From SG8-40 sp035528435 (lineage in GTDB: Bacteria; Pseudomonadota; Gammaproteobacteria; Burkholderiales; Eutrophovitaceae), in contig DATKYN010000141.1 in assembly GCA_035528435.1 (NCBI GenBank), positions 1 to 64,000 of the forward strand: a stretch of DNA of 64,000 nucleotides. Reading direction: 5' to 3'. The notes under the pieces were generated by a model. That model ran no database searches. It had not been told where the DNA came from and saw only the letters and a program-made list of their open reading frames with translations. Positions 53,458 through 61,676 of the stretch are shown piece by piece. Position 1 is the first letter of the stretch, and every line of letters begins with the position of its first letter. The translations under genes and the position numbers were made by a program.

Positions 53458-54258
53458 TCAACCGGAAAAAACGGACCACAGCATTCTCGCCGCGAGCGCA
53501 AACAAAATGAGCGCGAAGATCTGTTTCAGGCGCTCGACCGGCATACTGTGCGCGAGCTGTGCGCCTACCGGAACCGTAATAAAGGTGCCAATCACAATAG
53601 AGATCAGGGCTGGCAGATAGATATAGCCCAGACTCATTGCTGGCAGGTTCGGTTCCGAAAAGCCGGTGTAGGCGTAACCGGCGGCGCCGGCGAGAGCAAT
53701 TGGAAAACCGAGTGCCGCCGAGGTGCCAACTGCGTTGCGCATGGGCACATTGCACATCACCATCAACGGAATGGAAACGACACCGCCGCCAGCGCCCACC
53801 AGGCCCGAAATCACGCCGACGATCCCGGAGCCGGCGGACATTCCTGCCGGACCCGGCAGTCGTCTGCTGGCAGCAGGTTTCCTGCCCACTATCATTTGTG
53901 TTGCCGAGTAGGACACGAATACGACGAACACGATTGCCAATAAGCGTGAGTCAAGCCAGTCGGCGATGAATGCCCCGAGTAAGGTGCCGACTACGAGGCC
54001 GGCTGCCGCCCCGCGAAAAATATCCCAGCGCACTGCGCCGCGCATGTAATGCGCTCGAATGCTCGACAACGACGTGAAAACAATCGTCGTCAATGAAGTA
54101 CCGAGGGCAAGATGCAGGATTCGATCGGCAGGGAACTCCTGGGCAGAGAACATGAATACCAGCAGGGGTACCAATAACATTCCGCCGCCTATACCAAGCA
54201 TGCCGGCGAACAAGCCGACGATCAGGCCCAGCAAGAGATAAACGATCCACCAGTCCAA
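53458..54258 (-). CDS. TauE/SafE-family membrane permease
   Basis: Putative anion exporter of the sulfite exporter TauE/SafE family. The 266 residues have about eight membrane helices in two related halves: LLGLIVGLFAGMLGIGGGMLLVPLLVF near the N-terminus and GVISGLVGAGGGVVSIPLMVMCNVPMRNAVGTSAALG in the middle, both carrying the family glycine-rich motif. Members move sulfite, sulfoacetate or unrelated anions, so the substrate is not fixed; a sulfite dehydrogenase 6 kb away makes sulfite possible. Convergent with matB (25-base gap) and possibly co-transcribed with the upstream EVE gene. Confidence 0.85.
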   Translation of the reverse strand: MDWWIVYLLLGLIVGLFAGMLGIGGGMLLVPLLVFMFSAQEFPADRILHLALGTSLTTIVFTSLSSIRAHYMRGAVRWDIFRGAAAGLVVGTLLGAFIADWLDSRLLAIVFVVFVSYSATQMIVGRKPAASRRLPGPAGMSAGSGIVGVISGLVGAGGGVVSIPLMVMCNVPMRNAVGTSAALGFPIALAGAAGYAYTGFSEPNLPAMSLGYIYLPALISIVIGTFITVPVGAQLAHSMPVERLKQIFALILFALAARMLWSVFSG

Positions 54259-54267
54259 GCTTTGCCT

Positions 54268-54729
54268 CTAGCTCTCGATGAGTGCCATGATGAACTGCCA
54301 CTCTTCTTGTGTGACCGGCGTAATGGACAAGCGATTGCCGCGCTTCAGAATTTGCATGGTCGCAAGCTCAGGGTGCGAGCGCAGTTCCTGGATGCTGACC
54401 AGGCGTGTTTTCCGCACCAGCGTGACATTCACATTCAGCCAGCGCGGGTTTTCCCGTGTTGCCTTTGAGTCGAAGTACTCGCTGTTCTTGTCGAACTGCG
54501 TTTCGTCGGGATAGGCGTTGCGGGAAATCTTCATGAGTCCGGCGATGCCAGGCTGAGGGCAACTCGAGTGGTACAAGAAAACCAGGTCCCCACGCTTCAT
54601 GTCGTCCCGCATGAAATTACGCGCCTGGTAATTACGTACGCCGTTCCATGGTTCCGTTTTTTTCGGCCGTTTGGCCAGATCATCGACACCGAAGACGCTG
54701 GGTTCGGATTTCATCAGCCAGTAATGCAT
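54268..54729 (-). CDS. EVE-domain protein
   Basis: Small PUA-like protein of 153 residues, starting MHYWLMKSEPSVFGVDDL; a start three codons earlier exists at 54738. The EVE fold is recognisable from WLMKSEP, WNGVRNYQARNFMR, MKRGDLVFLYHSSCPQPGIAGLMKISRNAYPDETQFD and the late LVRKTRLVSIQELRSHPEL. EVE domains bind modified nucleobases in nucleic acids; the target here is unknown. Similar genes often sit near 6S RNA in gammaproteobacteria; the folate cyclo-ligase gene that commonly accompanies 6S RNA is absent. Confidence 0.92.
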   Translation of the reverse strand: MHYWLMKSEPSVFGVDDLAKRPKKTEPWNGVRNYQARNFMRDDMKRGDLVFLYHSSCPQPGIAGLMKISRNAYPDETQFDKNSEYFDSKATRENPRWLNVNVTLVRKTRLVSIQELRSHPELATMQILKRGNRLSITPVTQEEWQFIMALIES

Positions 54730-54773
54730 CGTTAACACCGCAACTCAGTGCCGTCAAAACCAGAGCCGTTAAT

Positions 54774-54796
54774 AAAAAAAGCGGCTCAGCCGCTTT
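54774..54796 (-). terminator. Intrinsic terminator after 6S RNA
   Basis: On the minus strand AAAGCGGCTGAGCCGCTTTTTTT forms a compact GC stem (AAGCGGC / GCCGCTT, minimal loop) followed by seven T. It lies about 50 bases beyond the 6S RNA 3' end and before the EVE gene. Confidence 0.88.
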
Positions 54797-54845
54797 GATT
54801 ACTTTCTTGTGTCGCTCCAACTGATCTTGCCGGCTGGATGAATAG

Positions 54846-55028
54846 GGTGCCCCCCGCGAATGCCGTCAGACCGATATCCTGAACCGTATGGTTCAAGAGC
54901 GGCCACCTTCCGAACGTCTTAGGTACGTCCATGTCGGACGCGCACAACAACGTTACTTAAGTCGGCGACCTGACGTAATCACATTGGTTCAGAGAAACAA
55001 CAGCCTGGACGCACACTGCAGGGGACAT
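54846..55028 (-). ncRNA. ssrS: 6S RNA
   Basis: Global regulator that mimics an open promoter and binds sigma-70 RNA polymerase. Support is positional and structural: it lies just downstream of zapA on the same strand, the place of ssrS across gammaproteobacteria. The candidate 183-base RNA has complementary ends (CCCCUGC with GCGGGGG), an inner closing stem (CAGGC with GUCUG), and a small hairpin UUGAACC-AUAC-GGUUCAGG in the 3' half, just like the UUGAACC/GGUUCAA hairpin of E. coli 6S RNA opposite the central bubble. Ends are approximate to within about 10 bases. Confidence 0.82.
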
Positions 55029-55051
55029 GGAATCACAGGACAACTGTCAAT

Positions 55052-55360
55052 TCAGAACAGTTCATCCTGAGCGGACAGAATCTCATCGATCTTCGTCTGC
55101 ATTTCAGCCATTCTACGCCGCACTTCGCCGAGGTCAACGCCATCGACGCGCACTGACAATAGCTCGTGTGCCATATTGAGAGCGGCCATGATGGCGATTC
55201 GTTCGACACCAATCACTTTGCCGCTGTCACGGATCTCGCGCATCTTGGCATCGAGGTAGCCGACGGCTTTTTGCAGCTCCGGCTGCTCTTCTTCGGTGCA
55301 CGCGACCCGGAATTGTCGACCGAGTATGGAGACGTCCATTCCGGGTGCTTCCTTGCTCAT
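55052..55360 (-). CDS. zapA: Cell division protein ZapA
   Basis: FtsZ-ring stabiliser, 102 residues. The N-terminal domain (VSILGRQFRVACTEEEQPELQKAVGYLDAKMREI) is typical, followed by a coiled-coil tail (LGEVRRRMAEMQTKIDEILSAQ) used for tetramer formation. Its first codon overlaps the stop of the upstream coiled-coil gene (ATGA), and 6S RNA follows 24 bases downstream of its stop. Confidence 0.93.
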   Translation of the reverse strand: MSKEAPGMDVSILGRQFRVACTEEEQPELQKAVGYLDAKMREIRDSGKVIGVERIAIMAALNMAHELLSVRVDGVDLGEVRRRMAEMQTKIDEILSAQDELF

Positions 55361-55557
55361 TGTGTGTCTTCCGGAATTTTCTCCACCAGGGCTTCGAGTC
55401 GGGTGGTGGCGGTACTGATCTTTTCAGTCAGGCGCTGGTTCTCATCGCGCGCGGTCGCCAGTTGCTGGCGCAATTGCGAATTGTCCTTGCGCAGCCGCTG
55501 GCAGAGTACTGCCAACTGCTGAACTTTATCGTCGAGGCTGTTGATCTCGGCTTCCAT
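55357..55557 (-). CDS. ZapB-like short coiled-coil protein
   Basis: A 66-residue protein that is almost entirely predicted coiled coil (MEAEINSLDDKVQQLAVLCQ, then RLRKDNSQLRQQL with heptad Leu). It belongs to the short proteins encoded directly before zapA in many gammaproteobacteria (TIGR02449-type), presumed Z-ring partners. Stop codon overlaps the zapA start. Its ATG at 55557 leaves the riboswitch region on the opposite strand free. Confidence 0.85.
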   Translation of the reverse strand: MEAEINSLDDKVQQLAVLCQRLRKDNSQLRQQLATARDENQRLTEKISTATTRLEALVEKIPEDTQ

Positions 55558-55692
55558 GGCATCACTATATTTAAAAGTTCTGAAAAGTCAACTGCTAACG
55601 GTATATATTGAATGTTGTTTAGCATCTTTGGTGCCAGCCGCCCATGATTAATCGGCAGTCTGTTTTGTAATGACCGTGTACACTGATCGGGT

Positions 55693-55947
55693 TCCAAGGT
55701 GCCCTGGATTATTTGTTTGTCAGGGTTAAACGGGAAATCAGGTGAAATTGGGCTGGATTGGCGGTTTTTTCGCCGCAGATCCGGACGAATCAGTCCTGTG
55801 CTGCCCCCGCAACGGTAAGCGAGTGTGGGCGCGTCATTCTCGGATCTCTTCAATGGATCCGAAGCCACTGTGACAAGTAAGCGTGTTAGCGCTTACTTAT
55901 TATGGGAAGGCGACGTGTCAAGACTCGCGAGCCCGGATACCGGCCGT
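55693..55947 (+). ncRNA. Cobalamin (B12) riboswitch
   Basis: Ligand-sensing leader of the downstream TonB receptor. Recognisable conserved parts in order: aaggtgcc at the 5' end, ttaaacgggaaatcaggtgaa, the core ctgcccccgcaacggtaagcg near 55800, gggaaggcg near 55904, and the B12 box gagcccggataccggcc at 55929-55945. A perfect 9-base-pair hairpin (AAGTAAGCG 55875-55883, CGCTTACTT 55890-55898) occupies a variable peripheral position. Length is about 255 bases, longer than the usual 200. The stretch 55558-55692 before it must hold the promoter; nothing else was seen there. Confidence 0.92.
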
Positions 55948-55959
55948 GTGAACAGCGAC

Positions 55960-56038
55960 GGAGTTTCCGCGAGGGGCGGTAAACCGGCTGGTTCAATGAT
56001 GTTTGGCCGCCTACTGCAGAAATCTCCTTGTTTTTTTG
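55960..56038 (+). terminator. Candidate riboswitch-controlled terminator
   Basis: Between the B12 box and the btuB start, GGAGTTTC (55960-55967) pairs with GAAATCTCC (56019-56027) with one bulge, enclosing a second stem GGCGGTAAAC (55975-55984) with GTTTGGCCGCC (56001-56011). TTG and seven T follow. The geometry of an intrinsic terminator suggests transcriptional control, but the two-part stem is not ideal. Confidence 0.5.
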
Positions 56039-56076
56039 TCACGTACACGGCGGGTGTGCGCATCCGGGAGAGCATC

Positions 56077-58182
56077 ATGGCCACCACACTTCGCCTGGCA
56101 AGCATCATCGGCACACTGATGTGTCTTTCGCAATCAGTCGCTGTTGCAAATGATGTGCACGCCGAATCTGTGCCTACCAATGTCCGCACGGACGACATCG
56201 TCGTAACGGCAACCCGGTTTGCCGAAACGGGACTTGACCGACCAGTCAACTTAACCGTGATCAGCAGGGAGGCAATCGAAGCCAGCCCGGCGAAAACGGT
56301 GCCGGAAGTTCTTGCGGGCCAGGTTGGCATAGTCAACACAGAACTGTTCGGTAATAACGGCGCCAATACCACTGTTGATTTGCGTGGCTTCGGCGCGACC
56401 GGTGGTCGAAACACCCTTATTCTCGTCGACGGTCGCCGTATCAATGATATTGACCTGTCCGGCGTGAAGTGGTCTTCCATTCCGCTGTCTTCGGTCGAGC
56501 GTATCGAAATTGTTCGTGGCAGTGGTTCGGTTCAGTATGGTGACGGCGCGGTCGCGGGCGTGGTCAATATCATCACGCGGTCACCGTCGGGTGGGAGCAG
56601 CAGCGCGACTGTGGGTGCACGTTACGGCTCGCTCGATACGCGGCAGGGGAAAGTCAACGCGACACTGCTCGAGGATGCCTACGGTCTGAACATCAATGCT
56701 TACAAATATTCTTCCGATGGCTATCGCGAGAATAATCAGAATGAAGATTCGGCGTTGCAGCTGGATGCCAGACGCACTGGAATCTCCAACGACCTTTCGT
56801 TCAAGCTCGGCAGCGACCGGCAGACCATCCGCTTGCCGGGAGGGCGTCGCGTGCAACCGAGCGCAGATATCAATCAGCTCGAAGACGATCGACGTGGCAC
56901 TTCGACCCCGCTCGATTACGCGACGCGGGACGGCGCGTACGCAACATTCGGGCTGTCAAGTCGACAGGATTTCGGTCTGATAGATGTCGAGTTAGGCTAC
57001 CGTGAGAAAGAGCAGTCCTCCTATTTCGATTTTGGCGGCTTTCCGGACTACCGCGAGACGGACCTCGATGTCTGGAGTTTTACACCGCGTATCAAGATTC
57101 CGTACGTCTTCGGCAAAACCGATAACGAACTCGTGGTCGGTATCGACATCTACGATTGGGACTATCGCCTCGACACCTCGAACGATCCCATGAATATCGT
57201 TACGCCGATCAATCAGATACGCGCGACCCAACTGGACTATGGTTACTATTTGTATGACACGGTCCGGGTCGGCGAAGCCTTGCAACTGTCGTTAGGCTGG
57301 CGCGAGCAGTGGCAGGAGATTGAAGCCCGGGACAGTTTCGACCCGACCGCACCAGGCGCTGGTTTCGGCTCGGGGGCGGCGGACGGTGACCAGGACCTGC
57401 GTGAATACGCCTACGAACTGGGGCTACGTTACGATCTGGATGCGACTTGGGCGATGCTCGCATCCACCGGCCGCAGCTTTCGGTTCGCAACGGTCGATGA
57501 AATCTACGAGTTCGCGGGTCCGCCGCTGTTCCAGCGTGAGTTCCAGTTTCTACTCCCACAGACCGCAGACAGTATCGACATCGGCGTCGAACGTCGATGG
57601 AACGCAAATGTGCTACGGGCGACAGTCTTCCAGATCGATGTTGAAGACGAAATTCACCTCGATGTGTATAGCACCGGCATCGGAAACACCAACCTTCCGC
57701 CATCGCGGCGGCGCGGTATTGAACTCGAGCTGGCGTCCTCGCTTGGCGATGTCGATCTCGGTGTGACCTACGCTTATACGGAAGCAAAGTACCTTGAGGG
57801 CAGTTTTCCCAGCGCGGGAGGCAGCGTTGATATTGCCGGGAAGACGGTGCCTCTGGTGCCACGCGACAAGCTTACATTCAATGCGCATTGGGCGATTACC
57901 GGGGATGCCTACATGACCCTCGCGTATCGCTACGTCAGCGATCAATTTATGGACAATGACGAGCCAAACGATTTTGGCACGAAAATTCCCGCCTATTCCG
58001 TCTTCGATTGGAAGTATTCGCATCGATTCAATGCCTGGCAAGCTGGGCTGGTGGTAAACAATTTGCTCGACGAGAAGTACTACACCTATGCTGTGCGTAG
58101 CACGGCTACCGATGCTTACAATGCTTACCCGCTACCGGAACGAACCGTTACCGTTTTTGCCGAGTATCAATTCGGACAATAG
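56077..58182 (+). CDS. btuB: TonB-dependent outer-membrane receptor, BtuB-like
   Basis: Outer-membrane importer, predicted to take up cobalamin because it is preceded by a B12 riboswitch. Start ATG 56077 (SD ggag at 56067) gives 701 residues with a signal peptide MATTLRLASIIGTLMCLSQ ending near VANDVHA. The plug domain shows the TonB box region (TDDIVVTATR), VPEVLAGQVGIVN, DLRGFGATGGRNTLILVDGRRIND and VERIEIVRGSGSVQYGDGAVAGVVNI. The rest is the 22-strand barrel ending in the aromatic YQFGQ. A longer frame from 55825 runs through the riboswitch and is rejected. Confidence 0.9.
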   Translation: MATTLRLASIIGTLMCLSQSVAVANDVHAESVPTNVRTDDIVVTATRFAETGLDRPVNLTVISREAIEASPAKTVPEVLAGQVGIVNTELFGNNGANTTVDLRGFGATGGRNTLILVDGRRINDIDLSGVKWSSIPLSSVERIEIVRGSGSVQYGDGAVAGVVNIITRSPSGGSSSATVGARYGSLDTRQGKVNATLLEDAYGLNINAYKYSSDGYRENNQNEDSALQLDARRTGISNDLSFKLGSDRQTIRLPGGRRVQPSADINQLEDDRRGTSTPLDYATRDGAYATFGLSSRQDFGLIDVELGYREKEQSSYFDFGGFPDYRETDLDVWSFTPRIKIPYVFGKTDNELVVGIDIYDWDYRLDTSNDPMNIVTPINQIRATQLDYGYYLYDTVRVGEALQLSLGWREQWQEIEARDSFDPTAPGAGFGSGAADGDQDLREYAYELGLRYDLDATWAMLASTGRSFRFATVDEIYEFAGPPLFQREFQFLLPQTADSIDIGVERRWNANVLRATVFQIDVEDEIHLDVYSTGIGNTNLPPSRRRGIELELASSLGDVDLGVTYAYTEAKYLEGSFPSAGGSVDIAGKTVPLVPRDKLTFNAHWAITGDAYMTLAYRYVSDQFMDNDEPNDFGTKIPAYSVFDWKYSHRFNAWQAGLVVNNLLDEKYYTYAVRSTATDAYNAYPLPERTVTVFAEYQFGQ

Positions 58183-58186
58183 GCAA

Positions 58187-58218
58187 CCTCCTGCCGGACG
58201 TTGCCCGGCAGGAGGTTT
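58187..58218 (+). terminator. Stem-loop terminator after btuB
   Basis: CCTCCTGCCGG (58187-58197) and CCGGCAGGAGG (58205-58215) form a perfect 11-base-pair stem with a 7-base loop; only TTT follows, so termination may be partial. Its 3' arm contains GGAGG, which gives a false ribosome site for the ATG at 58219. Confidence 0.65.
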
Positions 58219-58308
58219 ATGGGCCACCAAAGGCGGTGGTTACCCCTCCGGCAAGTCGCCACGGGACGCCCATTTTGTTTTTTCATGTCCTCTGTTATGG
58301 TGCGCGCC

Positions 58309-60072
58309 ATGCAGCAGATGACCAGCACACAACTGTATTTTCGATTGCTGGCGTACGTGCGTCCCTACCTGTGGGTGTTTTCCTTTTCCATTCTGGGAAT
58401 GTTGATCAGCGCCGCGACCGAAGTGGCCCTGCCTGCCGCCGTCAAACCCTTCCTGGACGGCACCTTTGTCGACAAGGATCCGGTATTGATCACGTGGACA
58501 CCGGTTGCCCTGGTTCTGTTGTTCGTGTTCCGGGGCATCGGCAGCTTTCTCGGTCAGTATGCAAGTGCCTGGGTTGGTAACAAGGTGGTTATGGATCTGC
58601 GCGACCAGATGTTCCGCCAAATGCTTGCCCTGCCGCTGGGTTACTTCCATGACCACACCACGGGCAATCTGCTGTCACGGTTTACCTACGATGTTGCACA
58701 GGTCACCCAGGCCGCCACCCAGGTGGTAACAGTGTTGGTAAAGGACTCTCTTACCATCGTCGGTTTGTTTGCCTATCTCCTTTACGTAGACTGGAAACTG
58801 ACGCTGATTTCGATGGTCATGATCCCGCCTATCGCGCTTGTCGTGCGTTATTTCAATGCACGGTTGCGAAACACCAGCCGTTCGACCCAGACGGCGATGG
58901 GTGATCTGACCCAGGTTGTGCAGGAAACCATTGACTGCAACAAAGTGGTAAAGATCTTTGGCGGCCAGTCGTACGAGACCAGGCGCTTCAACGATACCAG
59001 CAACACGCTTCGCGGGTTCATGATGAAGCAAACAGCGGCTGCCGCCGCAAATGTACCTATCGTGCAGTTATTCGCAGCGCTCGCAACCGCAGTTGTTGTT
59101 TACTATGTAACCGTCCAGGCGCAGCAGAATACGACAACGGTGGGCGGTTTCGTTTCGTTTCTCGCGGCAATGCTGATGCTCACGGCGCCGTTGAAACGCC
59201 TCACCGGGGTAGCGGAACATTTGCAGAGAGGGCTCGCTGCCGCGGAATCGGTATTTGCGCTAATTGACCAGACGCCGGAACTCGATAGCGGTACCGTCGA
59301 GCTGTCCCGGGCCAAAGGCGAACTGCGCTTTGAGCATGTCGATTTTCAGTATCCGGGCAGCAACCGGCGGGCGTTGATCGATATCAACCTCACGATTACA
59401 CCGGGAGAAACGGTCGCGCTGGTTGGATCGTCAGGGGGCGGCAAGACGACGTTTGCCAACATGGTGCCTCGTTTTTTCAGCCCTGACGCCGGCCAAATTC
59501 TTCTTGACGGGCATGACGTCAGTTCGCTGACATTGTCCAGTTTGCGCGCGAATATTGCGCTTGTCAGTCAGGAAGTCGCATTGTTTAATGACACGGTCGC
59601 CGCAAACATTGCCTACGGTGTTAATTCCGGTGCCACCCGCGACGATATCATTGCTGCAGCGCAAGCGGCCCACGCGATGGATTTCATTAATGCGATGCCA
59701 CAGGGGCTTGATACGTTGATTGGCGAGAACGGAGTGCGCTTGTCGGGCGGGCAAAGGCAACGTCTCGCTATCGCCCGGACGATACTGAAGAACACGGCAG
59801 TGGTTATTCTCGACGAAGCGACTTCGGCGCTGGACTCCGAATCGGAGAAACACGTGCAGGCAGCACTGGATTCGCTGATGAAGGGTCGGACGACGGTAGT
59901 TATTGCTCACCGCCTGTCTACCATAGAGAATGCCGACCGGATCGTTGTTCTCGATGAAGGCCGTATCGCAGAAACCGGCAGCCACGCCGAGCTTTTGTCC
60001 CAGGGCGGCATCTACTCCCGCTTGCACCAGTTGCAGTTCGCACTCTCTGGAAATCAGCTCGAAACCGGTTGA
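58309..60072 (+). CDS. msbA: Lipid A export ABC transporter MsbA
   Basis: Inner-membrane flippase for lipid A-core. From ATG 58309 it has 587 residues; ATG 58297 is possible, and the 58219 ATG is discounted because its apparent SD belongs to a terminator. Six membrane helices occupy about 1-310 (MTSTQLYFRLLAYVRPYLWVFSFSILG onward). The ATPase domain has Walker A ALVGSSGGGKTTFANMVPRF, VALVSQEVALFNDTVAANIAYG, AHAMDFINAMPQGLDTLIGENG, signature LSGGQRQRLAIARTI and LDEATSALDSESE, closely following MsbA. Unlike in E. coli, lpxK does not follow. Confidence 0.9.
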   Translation: MQQMTSTQLYFRLLAYVRPYLWVFSFSILGMLISAATEVALPAAVKPFLDGTFVDKDPVLITWTPVALVLLFVFRGIGSFLGQYASAWVGNKVVMDLRDQMFRQMLALPLGYFHDHTTGNLLSRFTYDVAQVTQAATQVVTVLVKDSLTIVGLFAYLLYVDWKLTLISMVMIPPIALVVRYFNARLRNTSRSTQTAMGDLTQVVQETIDCNKVVKIFGGQSYETRRFNDTSNTLRGFMMKQTAAAAANVPIVQLFAALATAVVVYYVTVQAQQNTTTVGGFVSFLAAMLMLTAPLKRLTGVAEHLQRGLAAAESVFALIDQTPELDSGTVELSRAKGELRFEHVDFQYPGSNRRALIDINLTITPGETVALVGSSGGGKTTFANMVPRFFSPDAGQILLDGHDVSSLTLSSLRANIALVSQEVALFNDTVAANIAYGVNSGATRDDIIAAAQAAHAMDFINAMPQGLDTLIGENGVRLSGGQRQRLAIARTILKNTAVVILDEATSALDSESEKHVQAALDSLMKGRTTVVIAHRLSTIENADRIVVLDEGRIAETGSHAELLSQGGIYSRLHQLQFALSGNQLETG

Positions 60073-60380
60073 ACCCGGGCCCACGGGTATTGCCTGTCGC
60101 TGATTCGAAGGTTCGGGCTCTGGCGCGATAATGGGGCGCGTCATACACGCCGGCCAATCACTCGCCTGCCCTACCGGCTGCGTTTTTGCCAGGCCGGACG
60201 CGTCTGAGAGCAATTCTTCGACTGGCATCTGTCAGCTCTTTCGCGCCGGGTTTGTTTCACTTATCTTGATCCGGCTCAGTGCATGAACACCCGCAAGGGT
60301 ATTTAATACCCGGCAGGCCTTGTAACCTTATCGATAAAGTACCGATAGCAATCAAGTTGATCGCAAGAGGAGAGTGCGTG
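60073..60380. other. Noncoding gap between msbA and sorA
   Basis: These 308 bases hold no credible gene. A short palindrome GGGTATT-T-AATACCC (60297-60311) lies 70 bases before the sorA start and could be an operator. An SD-like agaggaga precedes the sorA start. No tRNA or riboswitch pattern was recognised; the promoter for the sulfite dehydrogenase pair must lie here. Confidence 0.45.
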
Positions 60381-61676
60381 GTGAAGAAAACCCGGAAGAA
60401 TATTTTCGAACTGTACGAACAGGATCCGCATCAGGCAGACCGAGTGGTGTTCGGACGCGAAACGTATCGTGATCGGCGCGGATTCCTTAAGGGCGCCGGA
60501 CTTGCGGGAATGGCGGCGCTCCTTGGTGGCGCCATTCCGTTTCATCGCAATATGCCAGGTGGGCTGATACCGGTAGCACTGGCGGAACAGGCGTTTCAAA
60601 TTGAAAACAAGGACGGACTAATCATTCTCAATGATCGTCCGGTAAACGCCGAGTGTCCGCCCCATCTGCTCGACGATGAAGTAACGCCCAACGTACGCCA
60701 TTTTGTCCGTAACAATGGTGTACCGCCCACCAGTGTCGATGCTGCAAGCTGGAAGCTGCGCATAGACGGTGAAGTAGCCTCTGCCATGACGCTTGGCATT
60801 GATGACCTGAAAGAAAGATTTGAAGTCGTGAAGCTGCGACTGCAGATCGAATGCGGTGGCAACGGGCGTGCCTATTTCGACCCGAAGGCCAAGGGCAATC
60901 AGTGGACGCTTGGTGCCGTCGGGTGTTCCGAGTGGACCGGCGTGCGGCTTGCCGATGTTTTGAAGGCCGCTGGTCTGAACAGCAACGCGGTCTATACCGC
61001 GCACTACGGCGCCGACACCCACCTCTCCGGTAATCCCGACAAGGAGCCGATCTCGCGAGGCGTGCCGATCAAAAAGGCGCTCAGTCCGTACAATCTGATC
61101 GCGTTCGAGCAAAATGGGGGGCCGTTGCATCCGATGAATGGCGCACCGTTACGGCTGGTGGTTCCGGGATGGCCGGGATCGTGTTCGCAAAAATGGCTCA
61201 CCCGGATTCAGATTCGTGACAAGGTGCACGACGGTGCGAAGATGACCGGCACCTCCTACCGGGTGCCCGCCTATCCGGTTGCGCCCGGGGAAAAAGTGCC
61301 GAAGAAGGATTTCCGCATCATCGAATCGATGCCGGTCAAATCCCTCATTACCTGGCCTGAGAGTGGCATTGAATTGTCAGACGGACGTGAGCTCGTGGTT
61401 CGCGGCCATGCCTGGGCCGGGGACAATGCCGTAAGGTCGGTCGAATTATCGATCGATTTCGGCGCAACCTGGATTCGGGCTGACCTGCGCACCCCGGTAA
61501 ACCCGTTTGCCTGGCAGCGTTTCAGCGCCCGGGTACGCTTCCCGGATAAAGGTTATTACGAAGTGTGGGCGCGCGCTACGGATGATACCGGCGCGCAGCA
61601 ACCGTTCGCGATCGCCTGGAATCCGAAAGGTTACCTTAACAACTCGATGCACCGCATCGCGGTCAGGGTTGCGTGA
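60381..61676 (+). CDS. Molybdopterin sulfite dehydrogenase catalytic subunit (SorA/SoxC-like)
   Basis: Periplasmic molybdenum enzyme of the sulfite oxidase family, 431 residues from GTG 60381 (GTG 60378 also possible), SD aagagga. A twin-arginine signal, DRRGFLKGAGLAGMAALLGG (RR at 32-33), is preceded by an unusually long N-terminal region. The Moco-binding cysteine is about Cys158 in QIECGGNGRAYFD; the substrate/cofactor region continues with GAVGCSEWTGVRLADVL and NGGPLHPMNGAPLRLVVPGW. The dimerisation domain starts near VKSLITWPESG. The overlapping next gene encodes a dihaem cytochrome, so this is a SorAB or SoxCD type complex; no soxXYZAB genes are in view, which favours direct sulfite oxidation (inference). 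Confidence 0.85.
   Translation: MKKTRKNIFELYEQDPHQADRVVFGRETYRDRRGFLKGAGLAGMAALLGGAIPFHRNMPGGLIPVALAEQAFQIENKDGLIILNDRPVNAECPPHLLDDEVTPNVRHFVRNNGVPPTSVDAASWKLRIDGEVASAMTLGIDDLKERFEVVKLRLQIECGGNGRAYFDPKAKGNQWTLGAVGCSEWTGVRLADVLKAAGLNSNAVYTAHYGADTHLSGNPDKEPISRGVPIKKALSPYNLIAFEQNGGPLHPMNGAPLRLVVPGWPGSCSQKWLTRIQIRDKVHDGAKMTGTSYRVPAYPVAPGEKVPKKDFRIIESMPVKSLITWPESGIELSDGRELVVRGHAWAGDNAVRSVELSIDFGATWIRADLRTPVNPFAWQRFSARVRFPDKGYYEVWARATDDTGAQQPFAIAWNPKGYLNNSMHRIAVRVA

Noticed and set aside
53326..53943. 205-codon plus-strand frame
   Set aside because: Overlaps the matB end and lies antisense to the TauE/SafE gene, whose membrane pattern is clear.
55428..55868. 146-codon minus-strand frame
   Set aside because: Runs antisense through the cobalamin riboswitch and over the zapB-like gene; no start signal.
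55825..56076. 84-residue N-terminal extension of BtuB
   Set aside because: Encoded by the riboswitch and terminator; a normal signal peptide begins at ATG 56077.
58211..58221. GGAGG plus ATG at 58219 as the msbA start
   Set aside because: The GGAGG is the 3' arm of a perfect stem-loop after btuB and too close to the ATG.
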